NCBI RefSeq assembly: GCF_048263965.1
Contig: NZ_JBLXDO010000001.1
Span: forward strand, 553,472-617,471
Origin: Ferrimonas sp048263965
GTDB lineage: Bacteria; Pseudomonadota; Gammaproteobacteria; Enterobacterales; Shewanellaceae
DNA: 64,000 bases
Direction: 5' to 3'
Shown in pieces: positions 8,332 through 19,046 of this stretch. Under the pieces are notes generated by a model. The model had not been told where the DNA came from, ran no database searches, and saw nothing but the letters and a program-made list of their open reading frames with translations. Made by a program: the position numbers and the translations under genes. Each line of letters opens with the position of its first letter. Within the stretch, counting starts at the first letter, position 1.

Positions 8332-8407
8332 AGGCCCGAAAGTTTGATTTTTTGTCTGACAAAAGTCAGGTGGAAATAGCGAATGAGGGTCAAGGCAGAA
8401 ATAAAAA

Positions 8408-8431
8408 AACGCCCCGCATTAGCGGGGCGTT
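8408..8431. terminator. Bidirectional terminator between crotonase and rpoD
   Basis: A perfect GC-rich stem (8408-8417 with 8422-8431) has an ATTA loop, with A-rich sequence on the left and T-rich on the right. It can stop both the crotonase transcript and the converging rpoD transcript. Confidence 0.88.
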
Positions 8432-8454
8432 TTCATTTTCGGTTTCTCGCCTGA

Positions 8455-10287
<1,833 letters not shown>

Positions 10288-10366
10288 AGATATCATCCAC
10301 TTACTTATGCGAACAGAGTGTTTGAGCGACAGCCGCGCAAATAGCCAATTATAGCGTTTCTGCGGT

Positions 10367-12130
10367 TCAATCGCTAGCCTTTGCCGGGGCCTTAAGCCCC
10401 TGTAATAACAGATTCATCTCCTGCAGTTGACGTAGCTCATCGGTGGATATTGAACCATCACGCGCTTTACGTTGCAGTTGCTCTGACATCTGTTCAAAAA
10501 AACGTTGGTTTAACCATAATAAACAGTCGGTAAACTCCTGGCGGAAGGCGGACTCATCACTGAGTTCCAGTTTCCAGTTCAGCAGCTTACTCAGGGTGCC
10601 GTGTTCAGGACGGCCCCTGAACCGCTCCATCAGCTGACCTGTGGTCAGCGATTCAGGGCGGCAGATCTCCAGCATCTCCCGAAGCAGCGGCAAGCCCGCC
10701 ATCTCCAGGTGTTGCAACTCCTCCTGGACCGGCAGATTGTGGCCCAGTGAAGGTTGTTGCTGCAGCAGGGCGATGGCCCGCCGAACCGGCGTGCCGCGCC
10801 CCTGTGCCCCGGTGGGCTGAACTACCTGGGGCGCACTGCGTTGCCGCAGGGAGTCTGCTCCCCAGCCCAGTTCAGTACGAAGCCGGGCAAACAGACTCTC
10901 TTTCAGCAGACCATCGGGCACCTTGTTGAGCAGGGGCTCCATGGTGCTGGCCAGTTGGGCCTTGCCCTCCTGGCTGGAGAGATCGGCGTCGGTCAGCAGG
11001 GTGTCAAACAGGTAATCGGAGAGGGGCATCGCCTTCTCTACCAGGGCTTCGAACGCCTCTTTACCCTGTTTACGCACCAGGCTGTCCGGATCCTCCCCAT
11101 CGGGAAGGAACATGAACTTCAGTTGGATACCGTCCCGCAGATAGGGCAGGGCGGTTTCCATGGCACGCCAGGCCGCTTCCCGGCCAGCGTTATCGCCGTC
11201 ATAGCAGCAGATCACCTGCTTGCTGGTGCGCACCAGCAGCTGCATCTGATCTGCGGTGGTGGAGGTACCCAGGGAGGCCACCGCATAGGGCACCCCATGC
11301 TGAGCCAGGGCCACCACATCCATATAGCCTTCGACCACCAGAATTCTGGCGGGGTTCCTGTCGTGCTGTTTCAGCTCATACAGGCCATAGAGCTCCCGTC
11401 CCTTGTGGAAGATCGGGGTTTCCGGCGAGTTCAGGTATTTCGGGGTTCCGTCACCCAATACCCGGCCACCAAAGGCCACCACCCGACCTCGTCGGTCGCG
11501 GATGGGAAACATCAGCCGGTCGCGGAAGCGGTCGTAGCTTCGGCCACCTCCCTCTTTGGCGATCAGCATGCCGCACTCGGTCAGCACGTTCAGGCCGGTG
11601 GGATTTTGTTTGTGTTGCGACTGCAGGTTGTCCCAACCATCCGGGGCGAAACCGATGCCGAACTTCTTGACGGTATCGCCATCCAGGCCGCGGGAACGAA
11701 TGTAGTCGATCACCTTCTGGCGCTGGGCATGCTTGCGCAACTGCAGTTGGAAAAAGCGGGCGGCCCAATCCATCAGCTCGTAGTGGCTGGTGAGTTTGGG
11801 GGCCTGTTGCTGGTGGGCGTTCTGGCCCTGCTCCCTGGGGACCTCTAGGCCCACAGTGGATGACAGCTCCTCGATGGCGTCGAGAAACTCCAGCCGGTCA
11901 TACTCCATCACAAAGTCCAGGGCATTGCCGTGGGCGCCACAGCCAAAACAGTGATAGAACTGCTTATCCTGGCTGACGGTGAAGGAGGGGGATTTTTCGT
12001 TGTGGAATGGACAACAGGCGCTGTGATTCTTGCCTGTTTTCTTAAGTTTTACGCGTGCGTCGATCAGATCGACAATGTCGACTCGGGCCAGTAGCTGGTC
12101 AATGAAATCTCTGGGGATACGCCCTGCCAC
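10367..12130 (-). CDS. dnaG: DNA primase
   Basis: 587 residues from a GTG start (MAGRIPRDFI), which aligns with the E. coli N-terminus. It makes RNA primers for the replication fork together with DnaB. The zinc-binding domain has Cys40, His43, Cys61 and Cys64. The catalytic core has the conserved block VMFPIRD-like segment (LMFPIRDRRGRVVAFGGRVLG). The TOPRIM motif is VVEGYMDVVAL with CCYDGDNAGREAAWRA. The C-terminal helicase-binding domain is the least conserved part. It lies between yqeY and rpoD on the same strand. Confidence 0.98.
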   Translation of the reverse strand: MAGRIPRDFIDQLLARVDIVDLIDARVKLKKTGKNHSACCPFHNEKSPSFTVSQDKQFYHCFGCGAHGNALDFVMEYDRLEFLDAIEELSSTVGLEVPREQGQNAHQQQAPKLTSHYELMDWAARFFQLQLRKHAQRQKVIDYIRSRGLDGDTVKKFGIGFAPDGWDNLQSQHKQNPTGLNVLTECGMLIAKEGGGRSYDRFRDRLMFPIRDRRGRVVAFGGRVLGDGTPKYLNSPETPIFHKGRELYGLYELKQHDRNPARILVVEGYMDVVALAQHGVPYAVASLGTSTTADQMQLLVRTSKQVICCYDGDNAGREAAWRAMETALPYLRDGIQLKFMFLPDGEDPDSLVRKQGKEAFEALVEKAMPLSDYLFDTLLTDADLSSQEGKAQLASTMEPLLNKVPDGLLKESLFARLRTELGWGADSLRQRSAPQVVQPTGAQGRGTPVRRAIALLQQQPSLGHNLPVQEELQHLEMAGLPLLREMLEICRPESLTTGQLMERFRGRPEHGTLSKLLNWKLELSDESAFRQEFTDCLLWLNQRFFEQMSEQLQRKARDGSISTDELRQLQEMNLLLQGLKAPAKASD

Positions 12131-12168
12131 TTACTTATGAGTCTCCGCGGTGCAATCGATTAGAGACG

Positions 12169-12195
12169 AACAAGCCGTGCAGGGCACGGCTTGTT
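12169..12195 (-). terminator. Strong hairpin between yqeY and dnaG
   Basis: A perfect 12-bp stem (12169-12180 with 12184-12195) has a 3-base loop. The T run after it is poor on both strands. It may act as an attenuator, lowering transcription into dnaG-rpoD, or as an RNA-processing site; E. coli also has regulation between rpsU and dnaG. The role here is inferred. Confidence 0.55.
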
Positions 12196-12215
12196 TCACG
12201 CTAAGGCAAGATGGC

Positions 12216-12659
12216 TTAGCTCAGACGGGCCTTAATCAGACCACTGACCGCGCCCATGTCGGCACGACCCTGAACCTGAGGCTTCAGAAGCCCCATCACC
12301 TTGCCCATATCCTGCATTGAGCTGGCACCGGAATCGGCCAGTGCCTTGTCTACCAGAGCGCCCAGCTCCTCCTCGGTCAGAGGCTGAGGGAGAAACTCCT
12401 GCAGCACGACAACTTCGGCGGCTTCCACGTCGGCCAGATCCTGACGGCCGGCGGCCTCAAACTGACTGATGGAATCGCGACGCTGCTTGACCATCTTGGT
12501 CAGAACCGCGGTGATTTCATCGTCTGTTAGGGTTTTCTGGCCGTCTACCTCTTGCTGCTTAACCGCAGCCAGAGCCAGGCGGATGGTGCCCAGGCGTGCC
12601 TTATCTTTGGCACGCATGGCAGCTTTCTGTTCGTCTTTAAGACGCTCAATTACGGACAT
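12216..12659 (-). CDS. yqeY: GatB/YqeY domain protein
   Basis: 147 residues, the standard YqeY length. The domain resembles the tail of GatB, the tRNA-dependent amidotransferase subunit, and is thought to contact tRNA. Conserved blocks are MRAKDKARLGTIRLALAAVKQQEVD and FLPQPLTEEEL, ending MGKVMGLLKPQVQGRADMGAVSGLIKARL. It is placed between rpsU and dnaG, an arrangement found in many gammaproteobacteria but not in E. coli. A role in translation is likely; no enzymatic activity is established. Confidence 0.95.
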   Translation of the reverse strand: MSVIERLKDEQKAAMRAKDKARLGTIRLALAAVKQQEVDGQKTLTDDEITAVLTKMVKQRRDSISQFEAAGRQDLADVEAAEVVVLQEFLPQPLTEEELGALVDKALADSGASSMQDMGKVMGLLKPQVQGRADMGAVSGLIKARLS

Positions 12660-12671
12660 CGTAAACTCTGC

Positions 12672-12887
12672 TTAGTACAGACGAGTACGACGAGCGTTTT
12701 CGCGAGACAGCTTCTTAGCGTGACGCTTGGCAGCAGCAGCTTTAGCGCGCTTGCGTGCAGTGGTAGGCTTCTCATAGTGCTCACGGCGACGTACTTCAGA
12801 CAGGATACCTGCCTTCTCGCAGGAACGCTTGAAGCGACGCAGGGCTACGTCAAAGGGCTCGTTTTCACGTACTTTAATTACTGGCAT
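12672..12887 (-). CDS. rpsU: 30S ribosomal protein S21
   Basis: 71 residues, matching E. coli S21 almost residue for residue (MPVIKVRENEPFDVALRRFKRSCEKAG). It binds the 30S platform near the anti-Shine-Dalgarno region and helps initiation. The start has GAGGTGAG upstream. It is the first gene of the cluster leading to dnaG and rpoD, 12 bases before yqeY, and has a strong promoter at 12960-12989. Confidence 0.99.
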   Translation of the reverse strand: MPVIKVRENEPFDVALRRFKRSCEKAGILSEVRRREHYEKPTTARKRAKAAAAKRHAKKLSRENARRTRLY

Positions 12888-12959
12888 CTGCCACTCACCT
12901 CAATAAATTGGGTTTGAGCTGGTCATCTTTTGACCGGCGTAAGTTCAAAATGGTGCGAA

Positions 12960-12989
12960 ATTCTACTCTGAACCGCACTGCCTTGTAAA
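12960..12989 (-). promoter_or_regulatory. rpsU operon promoter
   Basis: On the minus strand TTTACA (12989-12984) and TAGAAT (12965-12960) are 18 bases apart, each matching five of six consensus bases. It lies about 75 bases before rpsU. Confidence 0.7.
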
Positions 12990-13021
12990 GGGGCGTTCAC
13001 CTGTCTTAAGGAGCTTGGGTA

Positions 13022-13078
13022 ACAACCAAAACAAAATCGCCTCTCAACCCTTTATGGTGAAAGGAGATTTTCGGTTGT
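13022..13078. other. Imperfect inverted repeat in the rpsU-tsaD intergenic region
   Basis: ACAACC and AAAATCGCCT on the left can pair with AGGAGATTTT and GGTTGT on the right, with one mismatch and a 5-base bulge. It lies upstream of the predicted promoters of both flanking genes, so it is probably not in either mRNA. The rest of the 300-base gap (12888-13187) holds the rpsU promoter and a weaker tsaD promoter candidate: TTGGTA at 13125, TAGAAT at 13149, spacing 18. Confidence 0.35.
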
Positions 13079-13187
13079 GCCCGGTGAGCTTTCCCCGGGT
13101 TAAGGGCGGTTGTGCCAGCCTGGATTGGTATCCTGGTCAAGGCACAGGTAGAATTGCCGCCTTCAACAATTAATGTGAGAGTCTAGC

Positions 13188-14210
13188 ATGCGACTGTTGG
13201 GAATCGAAACTTCCTGTGATGAAACTGGTATCGCTATCTACGACGATGAGCGTGGGCTGTTGTCGCACGCCCTCTACAGTCAGGTGAAGCTGCATGCGGA
13301 TTACGGCGGCGTTGTGCCTGAACTGGCCTCCCGAGACCATGTACGTAAGATCGTGCCCCTGGTGAAGGAGGCGGTCGCCGACGCCGGCCTGACTCCGGAG
13401 GAGATTGACGGCATCGCCTATACCGCTGGCCCGGGCCTGGTCGGGGCACTGCTGGTGGGGGCCTGTGTTGGTCGTAGCCTGGCTTTTGCCTGGAACATTC
13501 CCGCGGTGGCGGTGCACCATATGGAGGGGCACCTGCTGGCACCCATGCTGGAGGATAACCCGCCTCCGTTCCCCTTTGTGGCGCTGCTGGTCTCAGGTGG
13601 CCACACCATGCTGGTGCGGGTGGATGGCATAGGACAGTATCAGGCCTTGGGTGAGTCCATCGACGATGCCGCCGGCGAGGCGTTTGATAAGACCGCCAAG
13701 CTGATGGGCCTGGATTACCCCGGCGGACCGCTGTTGGCCAAGCTGGCTGAGCAGGGCACGCCGGGCCGCTTTACCTTCCCCCGTCCCATGTGTGACCGCC
13801 CTGGCCTGGATTTCAGCTTCTCTGGGCTTAAGACCTTTGCCGCCAATACCATCGCCGCCGAAGGCAACGATGACCAGACCCGGGCCGACATCGCCCGGGC
13901 CTTCGAGGATGCCGTGGTGGATACCCTGGCGATCAAGTGCCGCCGGGCCCTGAAGGAGACCGGCCTGAACCGGTTGGTGATCGCCGGTGGGGTGAGCGCC
14001 AACAAACACCTGCGTGCTCAGCTGGCAGCGATGATGACCAAACAGAAGGGCGAGGTGTATTACCCCCGTAACGAATTCTGTACCGACAACGGTGCGATGA
14101 TTGCTTACGCGGGTCTGCAGCGGCTCAAGGCCGGTGAAACCCAGCCTCTTTCAGTGAAGTGTCAGCCGCGCTGGCCTTTGGAGACCCTCAAGGCGCCGGG
14201 GGCTGCTTAG
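13188..14210 (+). CDS. tsaD: tRNA N6-adenosine threonylcarbamoyltransferase
   Basis: 340 residues, full length (formerly Gcp/YgjD). With TsaB and TsaE it transfers the threonylcarbamoyl group from TC-AMP to A37 of tRNAs that read ANN codons. The metal-binding His111 and His115 are seen in VHHMEGH, with the N-terminal GIETSCDETG and the ATP-site segments SGGHTMLV and AGGVSANKHLR. The start ATG follows a probable TAGAAT -10. It is divergent from rpsU, as in E. coli, and its last 23 bases overlap the convergent plsY. Confidence 0.98.
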   Translation: MRLLGIETSCDETGIAIYDDERGLLSHALYSQVKLHADYGGVVPELASRDHVRKIVPLVKEAVADAGLTPEEIDGIAYTAGPGLVGALLVGACVGRSLAFAWNIPAVAVHHMEGHLLAPMLEDNPPPFPFVALLVSGGHTMLVRVDGIGQYQALGESIDDAAGEAFDKTAKLMGLDYPGGPLLAKLAEQGTPGRFTFPRPMCDRPGLDFSFSGLKTFAANTIAAEGNDDQTRADIARAFEDAVVDTLAIKCRRALKETGLNRLVIAGGVSANKHLRAQLAAMMTKQKGEVYYPRNEFCTDNGAMIAYAGLQRLKAGETQPLSVKCQPRWPLETLKAPGAA

Positions 14211-14799
14211 CCTTCGCCTTCAGGCGTTCGGACACCTTTGGCTCCTTACCTTGCCACAGGCGCACCAGATTGGGCTGGTGCCGCCAGATGATCAGCAGAC
14301 ACAGAAGGACCACCGACAGGGTGTACTGGGGTTTGATCAGGTAGGTGTACACAGGGGCCAGCATCGAGGTGATCACCGCGCCCAGGGAGGCGTACTGAGT
14401 CAGCCAGACGATCACCACCCAGGTGGCGATGATCAGCAGCCCCATCCAGTCGCTGATGGGCGCCAGGGCCCCAAGGGCGGTCGCCACCCCCTTGCCTCCG
14501 CGGAAGCCGAAAAACACCGGATAGATGTGGCCCAGGCAGGCGGCGATGCCAATAAAGGCCAGGGAGAGGGGATCGATACCCAGATGGTAACTGGTCCACA
14601 CCGGAATGGTGCCCTTGAGCACGTCGAACAGCAGCACCATCACCGCCGCTCCCTTGCCCCCAAGTCTGAGCACATTGGTGGCGCCCGGGTTGTTGGAGCC
14701 GCTGGTTCTGGGATCGGGTAACCCTTTGAGCTTGCACACCAATACCGCACTGGATACGGAACCCAGCAGGTAGGCAAACAGGATCATCATCAGGGTCAT
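14188..14799 (-). CDS. plsY: Glycerol-3-phosphate acyltransferase (acyl-phosphate type)
   Basis: 203 residues with five predicted membrane segments. It transfers an acyl group from acyl-phosphate to glycerol-3-phosphate, the first step of phospholipid synthesis, at the inner membrane. Family motifs are GSNNPGATNVLRLGGK near residue 35 and GFRGGKGVATALGAL near 105. The 3' end overlaps the end of tsaD by 23 bases on the opposite strand. It has no operon partner on its own strand; folB is divergent, 150 bases away. Confidence 0.96.
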   Translation of the reverse strand: MTLMMILFAYLLGSVSSAVLVCKLKGLPDPRTSGSNNPGATNVLRLGGKGAAVMVLLFDVLKGTIPVWTSYHLGIDPLSLAFIGIAACLGHIYPVFFGFRGGKGVATALGALAPISDWMGLLIIATWVVIVWLTQYASLGAVITSMLAPVYTYLIKPQYTLSVVLLCLLIIWRHQPNLVRLWQGKEPKVSERLKAKAKQPPAP

Positions 14800-14945
14800 C
14801 GAAACGGCGCGTCCTTTTCTGCGTAAATGGCCACCCGGGACGGTGGTTGCGGTTTGCCGGGATGGGGTAAAAGGCTTTATGATTCCGCCACACCCGCCTA
14901 CGGACAGGATATTAGGGTATCTAACCTTTGATTGGAGTACCAGAG

Positions 14946-15314
14946 TTGCAAGCAGATACGGTTTTCGTAGACCAGCTGAAGTGTGAAGCGGTCATCGGGG
15001 TTTTCGACTGGGAGAAGCAGATCACCCAGACCCTGTTTATTGACCTGGAGATGAGTTGGGACAACAGGCCAGCCGCCGCCTCGGACGACTACCGCCATGC
15101 CCTGTGTTACGACACCGTCTCCACCGCCGTTACCGAACTGGTGGAGGGGACGCCCCACGAGTTGGTGGAAACCGTGGCTGAAAAGGTGGCCGAGCTGATT
15201 CGCAGCCGCTTCGGCGTGCATTGGGTCAAGGTGACGGTCAATAAGCCTGGCGCGGTGAAAAATGCTGCCAACCTTGGGGTGCGCATAGAGCGGGGCTGCA
15301 GGACCAATCCGTGA
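14946..15314 (+). CDS. folB: Dihydroneopterin aldolase
   Basis: 122 residues from TTG 14946. This start gives MQADTVFVDQL, which aligns with the E. coli N-terminus, and has GGAG 8 bases upstream; an in-frame TTG at 14928 is less likely. FolB cleaves 7,8-dihydroneopterin to hydroxymethyl-dihydropterin and glycolaldehyde in folate synthesis. Conserved features are GVFDWEKQITQ, DTVSTAV, the VETVAEKVAE helix and the C-terminal KPGAVKNAANLGVRIERG. The stop overlaps the folK start (GTGA), giving direct coupling to the next folate step. Confidence 0.95.
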   Translation: MQADTVFVDQLKCEAVIGVFDWEKQITQTLFIDLEMSWDNRPAAASDDYRHALCYDTVSTAVTELVEGTPHELVETVAEKVAELIRSRFGVHWVKVTVNKPGAVKNAANLGVRIERGCRTNP

Positions 15315-15817
15315 CTCGCATCTACATCAGTGTCGGCAGCAACATCAGCCCCAGAGAGAACATCCCTCCCGCCCTGGACGACCTGTTTCGTCACTTTGGC
15401 CCCCTGACTTTGTCCAGGGTGTTTGAAAGTGAAGCGGTGGGTTTTGACGGGGATAACTTCCTGAACTTTGTAGTGGCCTGCGACTCCAAGCTCTCTCTGG
15501 CGGGCACCGCCACTGCCTTGCGGCAGATAGAGCTCGCCCATGGCCGCGCCCCGAACGCCCGGAAGTTCTCCAGCCGCACCGTGGATCTGGATCTGCTGCT
15601 CTTCGGCGAGATTCAGTGCCAGCAGCCCCTGGTGTTGCCCAGGCCAGAGATTCGTTTTAACGCCTTTGTGTTGTGGCCCCTGGCTGAGCTGGCGCCCGAG
15701 CTGGTGATGCCCGGCGATGACACCCCCCTGTCGCAGCGGTGGCAGGATTTTGACAAGACTCAACAGAAACTGTGGCCAGTGGCTTTCCACTGGTTACCCT
15801 CCGGAGACATGCAGTAA
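15311..15817 (+). CDS. folK: 2-amino-4-hydroxy-6-hydroxymethyldihydropteridine diphosphokinase
   Basis: 168 residues from a GTG start overlapping the folB stop. It pyrophosphorylates the product of FolB using ATP. The family signature is present as GRAPNARKFSSRTVDLDLLLFG, with the N-terminal YISVGSNISPRENI. The following gene starts right after its TAA, so folB-folK-uppP form a tight operon. This is probably one of two folK-like genes in the genome, as in Shewanella and Vibrio, but only one is visible here. Confidence 0.95.
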   Translation: MTRIYISVGSNISPRENIPPALDDLFRHFGPLTLSRVFESEAVGFDGDNFLNFVVACDSKLSLAGTATALRQIELAHGRAPNARKFSSRTVDLDLLLFGEIQCQQPLVLPRPEIRFNAFVLWPLAELAPELVMPGDDTPLSQRWQDFDKTQQKLWPVAFHWLPSGDMQ

Positions 15818-16612
15818 ATGGATCTGATACAAGCCTTCTGGCTCGCCCTGATTCAGGGGATCACCGAATTTCTACCCATCTCCAGCTCGGCGCATCTGAT
15901 TCTGCCCTCGCAGCTGCTGGGCTGGCCGGATCAGGGGCTGGCCTTTGATGCCATCGTCAACCTGGGTACCCTGGCGGCGGTGGTGATCTATTTCCGGCAG
16001 GATGTGGTTTCCCTGCTGGCCGCCTGGTTACGCTCGCTTGCCGGACGTCACTGTGATCAGAGCAAACTGGCGTGGCTCATCATATTGGGCACCATTCCCG
16101 TCGGGCTCTCCGGCCTGCTGTTCAACGACTTCATCGGCACCCATTTCCGCAGCACCCTGGTGGTGGCCAGCTCCACCCTGATCTTCGGTCTGCTGCTGTG
16201 GTGGGCAGACGCCAAGCCCAGTGAGAAGCGGGGTATTGAGGATCTGACCTGGCAGCTGGTGCTGTTTATCGGTATCGCCCAGGCGATGGCGTTGATTCCC
16301 GGGACCTCCCGTTCCGGTGTCACCATTACTGCGGCCCTGCTGGTGGGGCTGAACCGGGTCGCCGCCGCTCGGTTCTCCTTCCTGCTGGCGATCCCTGTGG
16401 GGGCACTGGCCGGTGGTTACGAGGCCCTGGGCCTGATTGGTAACCCTGAGCCGGTTAACTGGGCCCCCCTGGGTGTGTCCCTGGTGGTGGCCTTTGTGTC
16501 CGCCTACCTGTGTATCCACTACTTCCTGAAGATGATCAGTAATATGGGCATGCTGCCCTTCGTCATCTACCGCCTGATTCTGGCGGGCCTGCTGTTCGCC
16601 TTCTTCGTGTAG
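15818..16612 (+). CDS. uppP: Undecaprenyl-diphosphatase
   Basis: 264 residues, an integral membrane protein (BacA/UppP family) with seven or eight helices. It removes one phosphate from undecaprenyl diphosphate so the lipid carrier can be reused for peptidoglycan and other glycans. The catalytic motifs are QGITEFLPISSSAH (residues 14-27) and IPGTSRSGVTI (about 162-172). The ATG touches the folK stop with no gap. A bidirectional terminator follows. High activity gives bacitracin resistance in other species. Confidence 0.97.
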   Translation: MDLIQAFWLALIQGITEFLPISSSAHLILPSQLLGWPDQGLAFDAIVNLGTLAAVVIYFRQDVVSLLAAWLRSLAGRHCDQSKLAWLIILGTIPVGLSGLLFNDFIGTHFRSTLVVASSTLIFGLLLWWADAKPSEKRGIEDLTWQLVLFIGIAQAMALIPGTSRSGVTITAALLVGLNRVAAARFSFLLAIPVGALAGGYEALGLIGNPEPVNWAPLGVSLVVAFVSAYLCIHYFLKMISNMGMLPFVIYRLILAGLLFAFFV

Positions 16613-16627
16613 CGGCATCGGCATGAG

Positions 16628-16654
16628 AAAAGCGGCCATCGGGCCGCTTTTTTT
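16628..16654. terminator. Bidirectional terminator after uppP
   Basis: AGCGGCC (16631-16637) pairs with GGCCGCT (16642-16648) around ATCG. Flanking A and T runs make it work for both uppP and the convergent TonB receptor gene. Confidence 0.9.
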
Positions 16655-16698
16655 GTGTCTGAAAAAGTGGGGCAGTGACTACGCGCTTCGACCCTGAC

Positions 16699-18681
16699 TC
16701 AGAAGCGGTAGTCCAGCTTGGCCCACAGGGTGCGGCCCGGCTCATTCACCTGACGGGTGCGTTCCTCGGCGGGAAGCAGGTCGTTGCCGGCACCGCTTTT
16801 GCTGATGTGCTCGGCGTAAGCCTTATCCAGCAGGTTGTCGATGCCCATGCTCAGGGTAAAGTCGTCGGCGAAGCGCCAGGCGCCATTGAGGGAGACCACC
16901 CCGAAGCCGGCGGTTTCCCCCAGATCCTGGCCAACAATGTTGCCCTGGCCGACGGCCACTCTGTCCTGCCTGGCCACCAGTCGCCACAGGGCGCCGAAGC
17001 TCCAATTCTCCCGCTCATAGTTCAGGGCCAGTTTGCCCTCCAGAGGGGAGATCTGGCCCAGGGGGCGATCCTCGCTGTCGTTCTCCCCGCGGCTGTAAGC
17101 CAGGGTGGTGACCCACTGCCAGTGATCGGCGAAGGCCCAGGTCAGCCCGGCTTCCCCACCCCACAGGGTGGCGTCGATGTTGCGGGCCGACGGCATGCTG
17201 GTGTTGTCGATCAGGATGTAATCCCTCAGATCGGCGTAGAACAGAGACAGGGACAGCTCCACCGGGCCCTGATAGATCCAGCCGAGATCCACCTGGTCGG
17301 TGGTTTCGGGATCCAGCGTCAGCGTTGTTCCTGCCTTCATCACCTCCCAGTAGTCGGCGATGCGTTCGGCGTGGCCGAAGCCGGCATACCATTGCTGCTG
17401 GCCCCGGGCCAGCTCGTAACGGGCGAAACCGGAGAACAGGGTGTCATCCCGGCTGTTGTCCTTGTTGTCGTCGGCCCAGCTGCCACTCAGTTCGGTGGTC
17501 CACTGATCCAGACGGGCACCGGCCTTGACCACTCCCTGACTCAGCTGGTAGTCCGACTCGATAAACAGGCCGATACTCTGCTGGTTAAACACCTCCTTGA
17601 AAGGCGCCGCTTCCAGCTGGTTCAGGCTCTTGCCGCCGCGCATCTCCTGGGTGCTGTCCAGGGCATCCAGGCCCAGGGTCAGCAGCCATTGCTCCGTCGG
17701 GGCCAGATCCAGCCAGAGGTGGCCGCCATAGGTGGTGCGTCTGGGGTTCATCCCCATGGGCAGGTTGTCCGGATCGCTGATGGGGCGGTCGAACTGATCC
17801 ATGATGTGATCGTTTTCATTGGCGTAGACCTGGAACTCGATGGACTTGGCCCAGTCGCTCTCCAGGTCGCTGCGCATCAGCAGCGACAGGTTCTCGTTGT
17901 CTATCTGCCTGGCCTTGTTGGCACGGTCGGCGTATTCGGCGCTGCCCTGGCTGTAGCCATAGCTCAGCTCCACTACCTGTCCCTGACTCGGGGCCCAGCC
18001 AAAGGCGGTGTTGACGCTCTGGCGGTCGTACTCAGACTGCATCTTTTCGCCATTGCCATCTTCATAGTCGTCGCTCTGGGCGCCGTTGATGTCCAACTGC
18101 CAGTAGTAGTCCTCGGTGCCGGTGAGCAGCTCCATCAGATAGTCTTTGCGGTCGAAACTGCCGCCGGTGATGCTGGCCCGCCCTTGGGTGCCCGCTTCAC
18201 TGAGCCCATAGCTGTCCCGGGAGAACACCACGGTGCCGGCGCTGCCCACCGGGCCATATTTCACCGTTTGAGGCCCCTTGATCACCCTGACCTCTTCATA
18301 GGTTTCCGGAGAGATGTAGTTGGTGGGGGGATCCATGCGTCCGCCACAGGTGCCCTGCATGTGCTGGCCGTTGTTGACCACGTTGACCCGTGAGCCCGCC
18401 ATGCCCCGCAAACTGATGTCGCCACCTGAGCCCCCTTTTCGAGTCACAGCAAAGCCGGGAATGGTGCGCAGGTAGCCGGAACCGTCAAAGGCGGGAATGG
18501 GCTGTCTGGGCTTCTTGGGGTCTATGACCACGGTCAGGGGAGACTGCATGGGCTCGGCGGTCACCACGATCACTTCGTCGCAACGGGTTTGGTCGCAGTG
18601 GTTGTCCGCCCCTTGTGCCTGAACGGGGGCAGTGAGCGCGGCTGCGACGGCCACGGCGCTGGGAAGGAGAGTCGCTTTCAT
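16699..18681 (-). CDS. TonB-dependent copper receptor (OprC/NosA type)
   Basis: 660 residues. A signal peptide (residues 1-22, ending VQA) is followed by the plug and a 22-strand barrel ending in Phe. The plug contains the copper-receptor signature MDPPTNYISPETYEEVRVIKGP. OprC binds copper through a CxxxM pair and an HxM pair; both exist here as Cys112-x3-Met116 and His292-x-Met294. Function: copper uptake across the outer membrane, possibly for nitrous oxide reductase or cytochrome oxidases. The ATG at 18681 has AGGAT 7 bases upstream; a longer frame adds 25 basic residues that look like leader. A 17-bp palindrome lies upstream. Confidence 0.92.
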   Translation of the reverse strand: MKATLLPSAVAVAAALTAPVQAQGADNHCDQTRCDEVIVVTAEPMQSPLTVVIDPKKPRQPIPAFDGSGYLRTIPGFAVTRKGGSGGDISLRGMAGSRVNVVNNGQHMQGTCGGRMDPPTNYISPETYEEVRVIKGPQTVKYGPVGSAGTVVFSRDSYGLSEAGTQGRASITGGSFDRKDYLMELLTGTEDYYWQLDINGAQSDDYEDGNGEKMQSEYDRQSVNTAFGWAPSQGQVVELSYGYSQGSAEYADRANKARQIDNENLSLLMRSDLESDWAKSIEFQVYANENDHIMDQFDRPISDPDNLPMGMNPRRTTYGGHLWLDLAPTEQWLLTLGLDALDSTQEMRGGKSLNQLEAAPFKEVFNQQSIGLFIESDYQLSQGVVKAGARLDQWTTELSGSWADDNKDNSRDDTLFSGFARYELARGQQQWYAGFGHAERIADYWEVMKAGTTLTLDPETTDQVDLGWIYQGPVELSLSLFYADLRDYILIDNTSMPSARNIDATLWGGEAGLTWAFADHWQWVTTLAYSRGENDSEDRPLGQISPLEGKLALNYERENWSFGALWRLVARQDRVAVGQGNIVGQDLGETAGFGVVSLNGAWRFADDFTLSMGIDNLLDKAYAEHISKSGAGNDLLPAEERTRQVNEPGRTLWAKLDYRF

Positions 18682-18772
18682 GATTATTATCCTGATTTTT
18701 TTACTTCTATAAGCCTGTTGCCGCGCATTATTTTCGCCCTGAGCCGAGTTCGGCAACGGTCATGGGGCAAAG

Positions 18773-18789
18773 TGCGACAATCGGTCGCA
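18773..18789. promoter_or_regulatory. Palindrome upstream of the copper receptor gene
   Basis: TGCGAC (18773-18778) and GTCGCA (18784-18789) are perfect inverted arms around AATCG, about 92 bases before the receptor start. Close by, GATAA-N4-TTATC (about 18796-18809) forms a second dyad. Either may be an operator for the receptor or for the divergent 19047 gene. The remaining sequence to 19046 shows no gene. Confidence 0.4.
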
Positions 18790-19046
18790 GCCGTTGATAA
18801 GTCGTTATCTCTGGTGAGGTTTTTTTAGGAGTTTTTATACGCTTGGGCCGGTATTTCCCGGTGCCTTATCACCCTGTGGAGGATTCGTCGTTGCAATCTT
18901 TGTAGGAAAAAGGCGCCGGTAACCTGCGGGGATCTCTGGTTTTTTCCCGGGACGTGGCGAGGGCAGGCAGGCGCTTCTAGACTTGCGATGCCTGGGGTCA
19001 GCAACCGACCTCAGATTTTCCCTCAAGGTATACAAAGGACTGAACT

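Noticed and set aside
16675..18393. A 572-codon open frame opposite the copper receptor gene
   Set aside because: It is a shadow of the receptor gene, with biased Gly/Val/Leu composition and no signal or domain.
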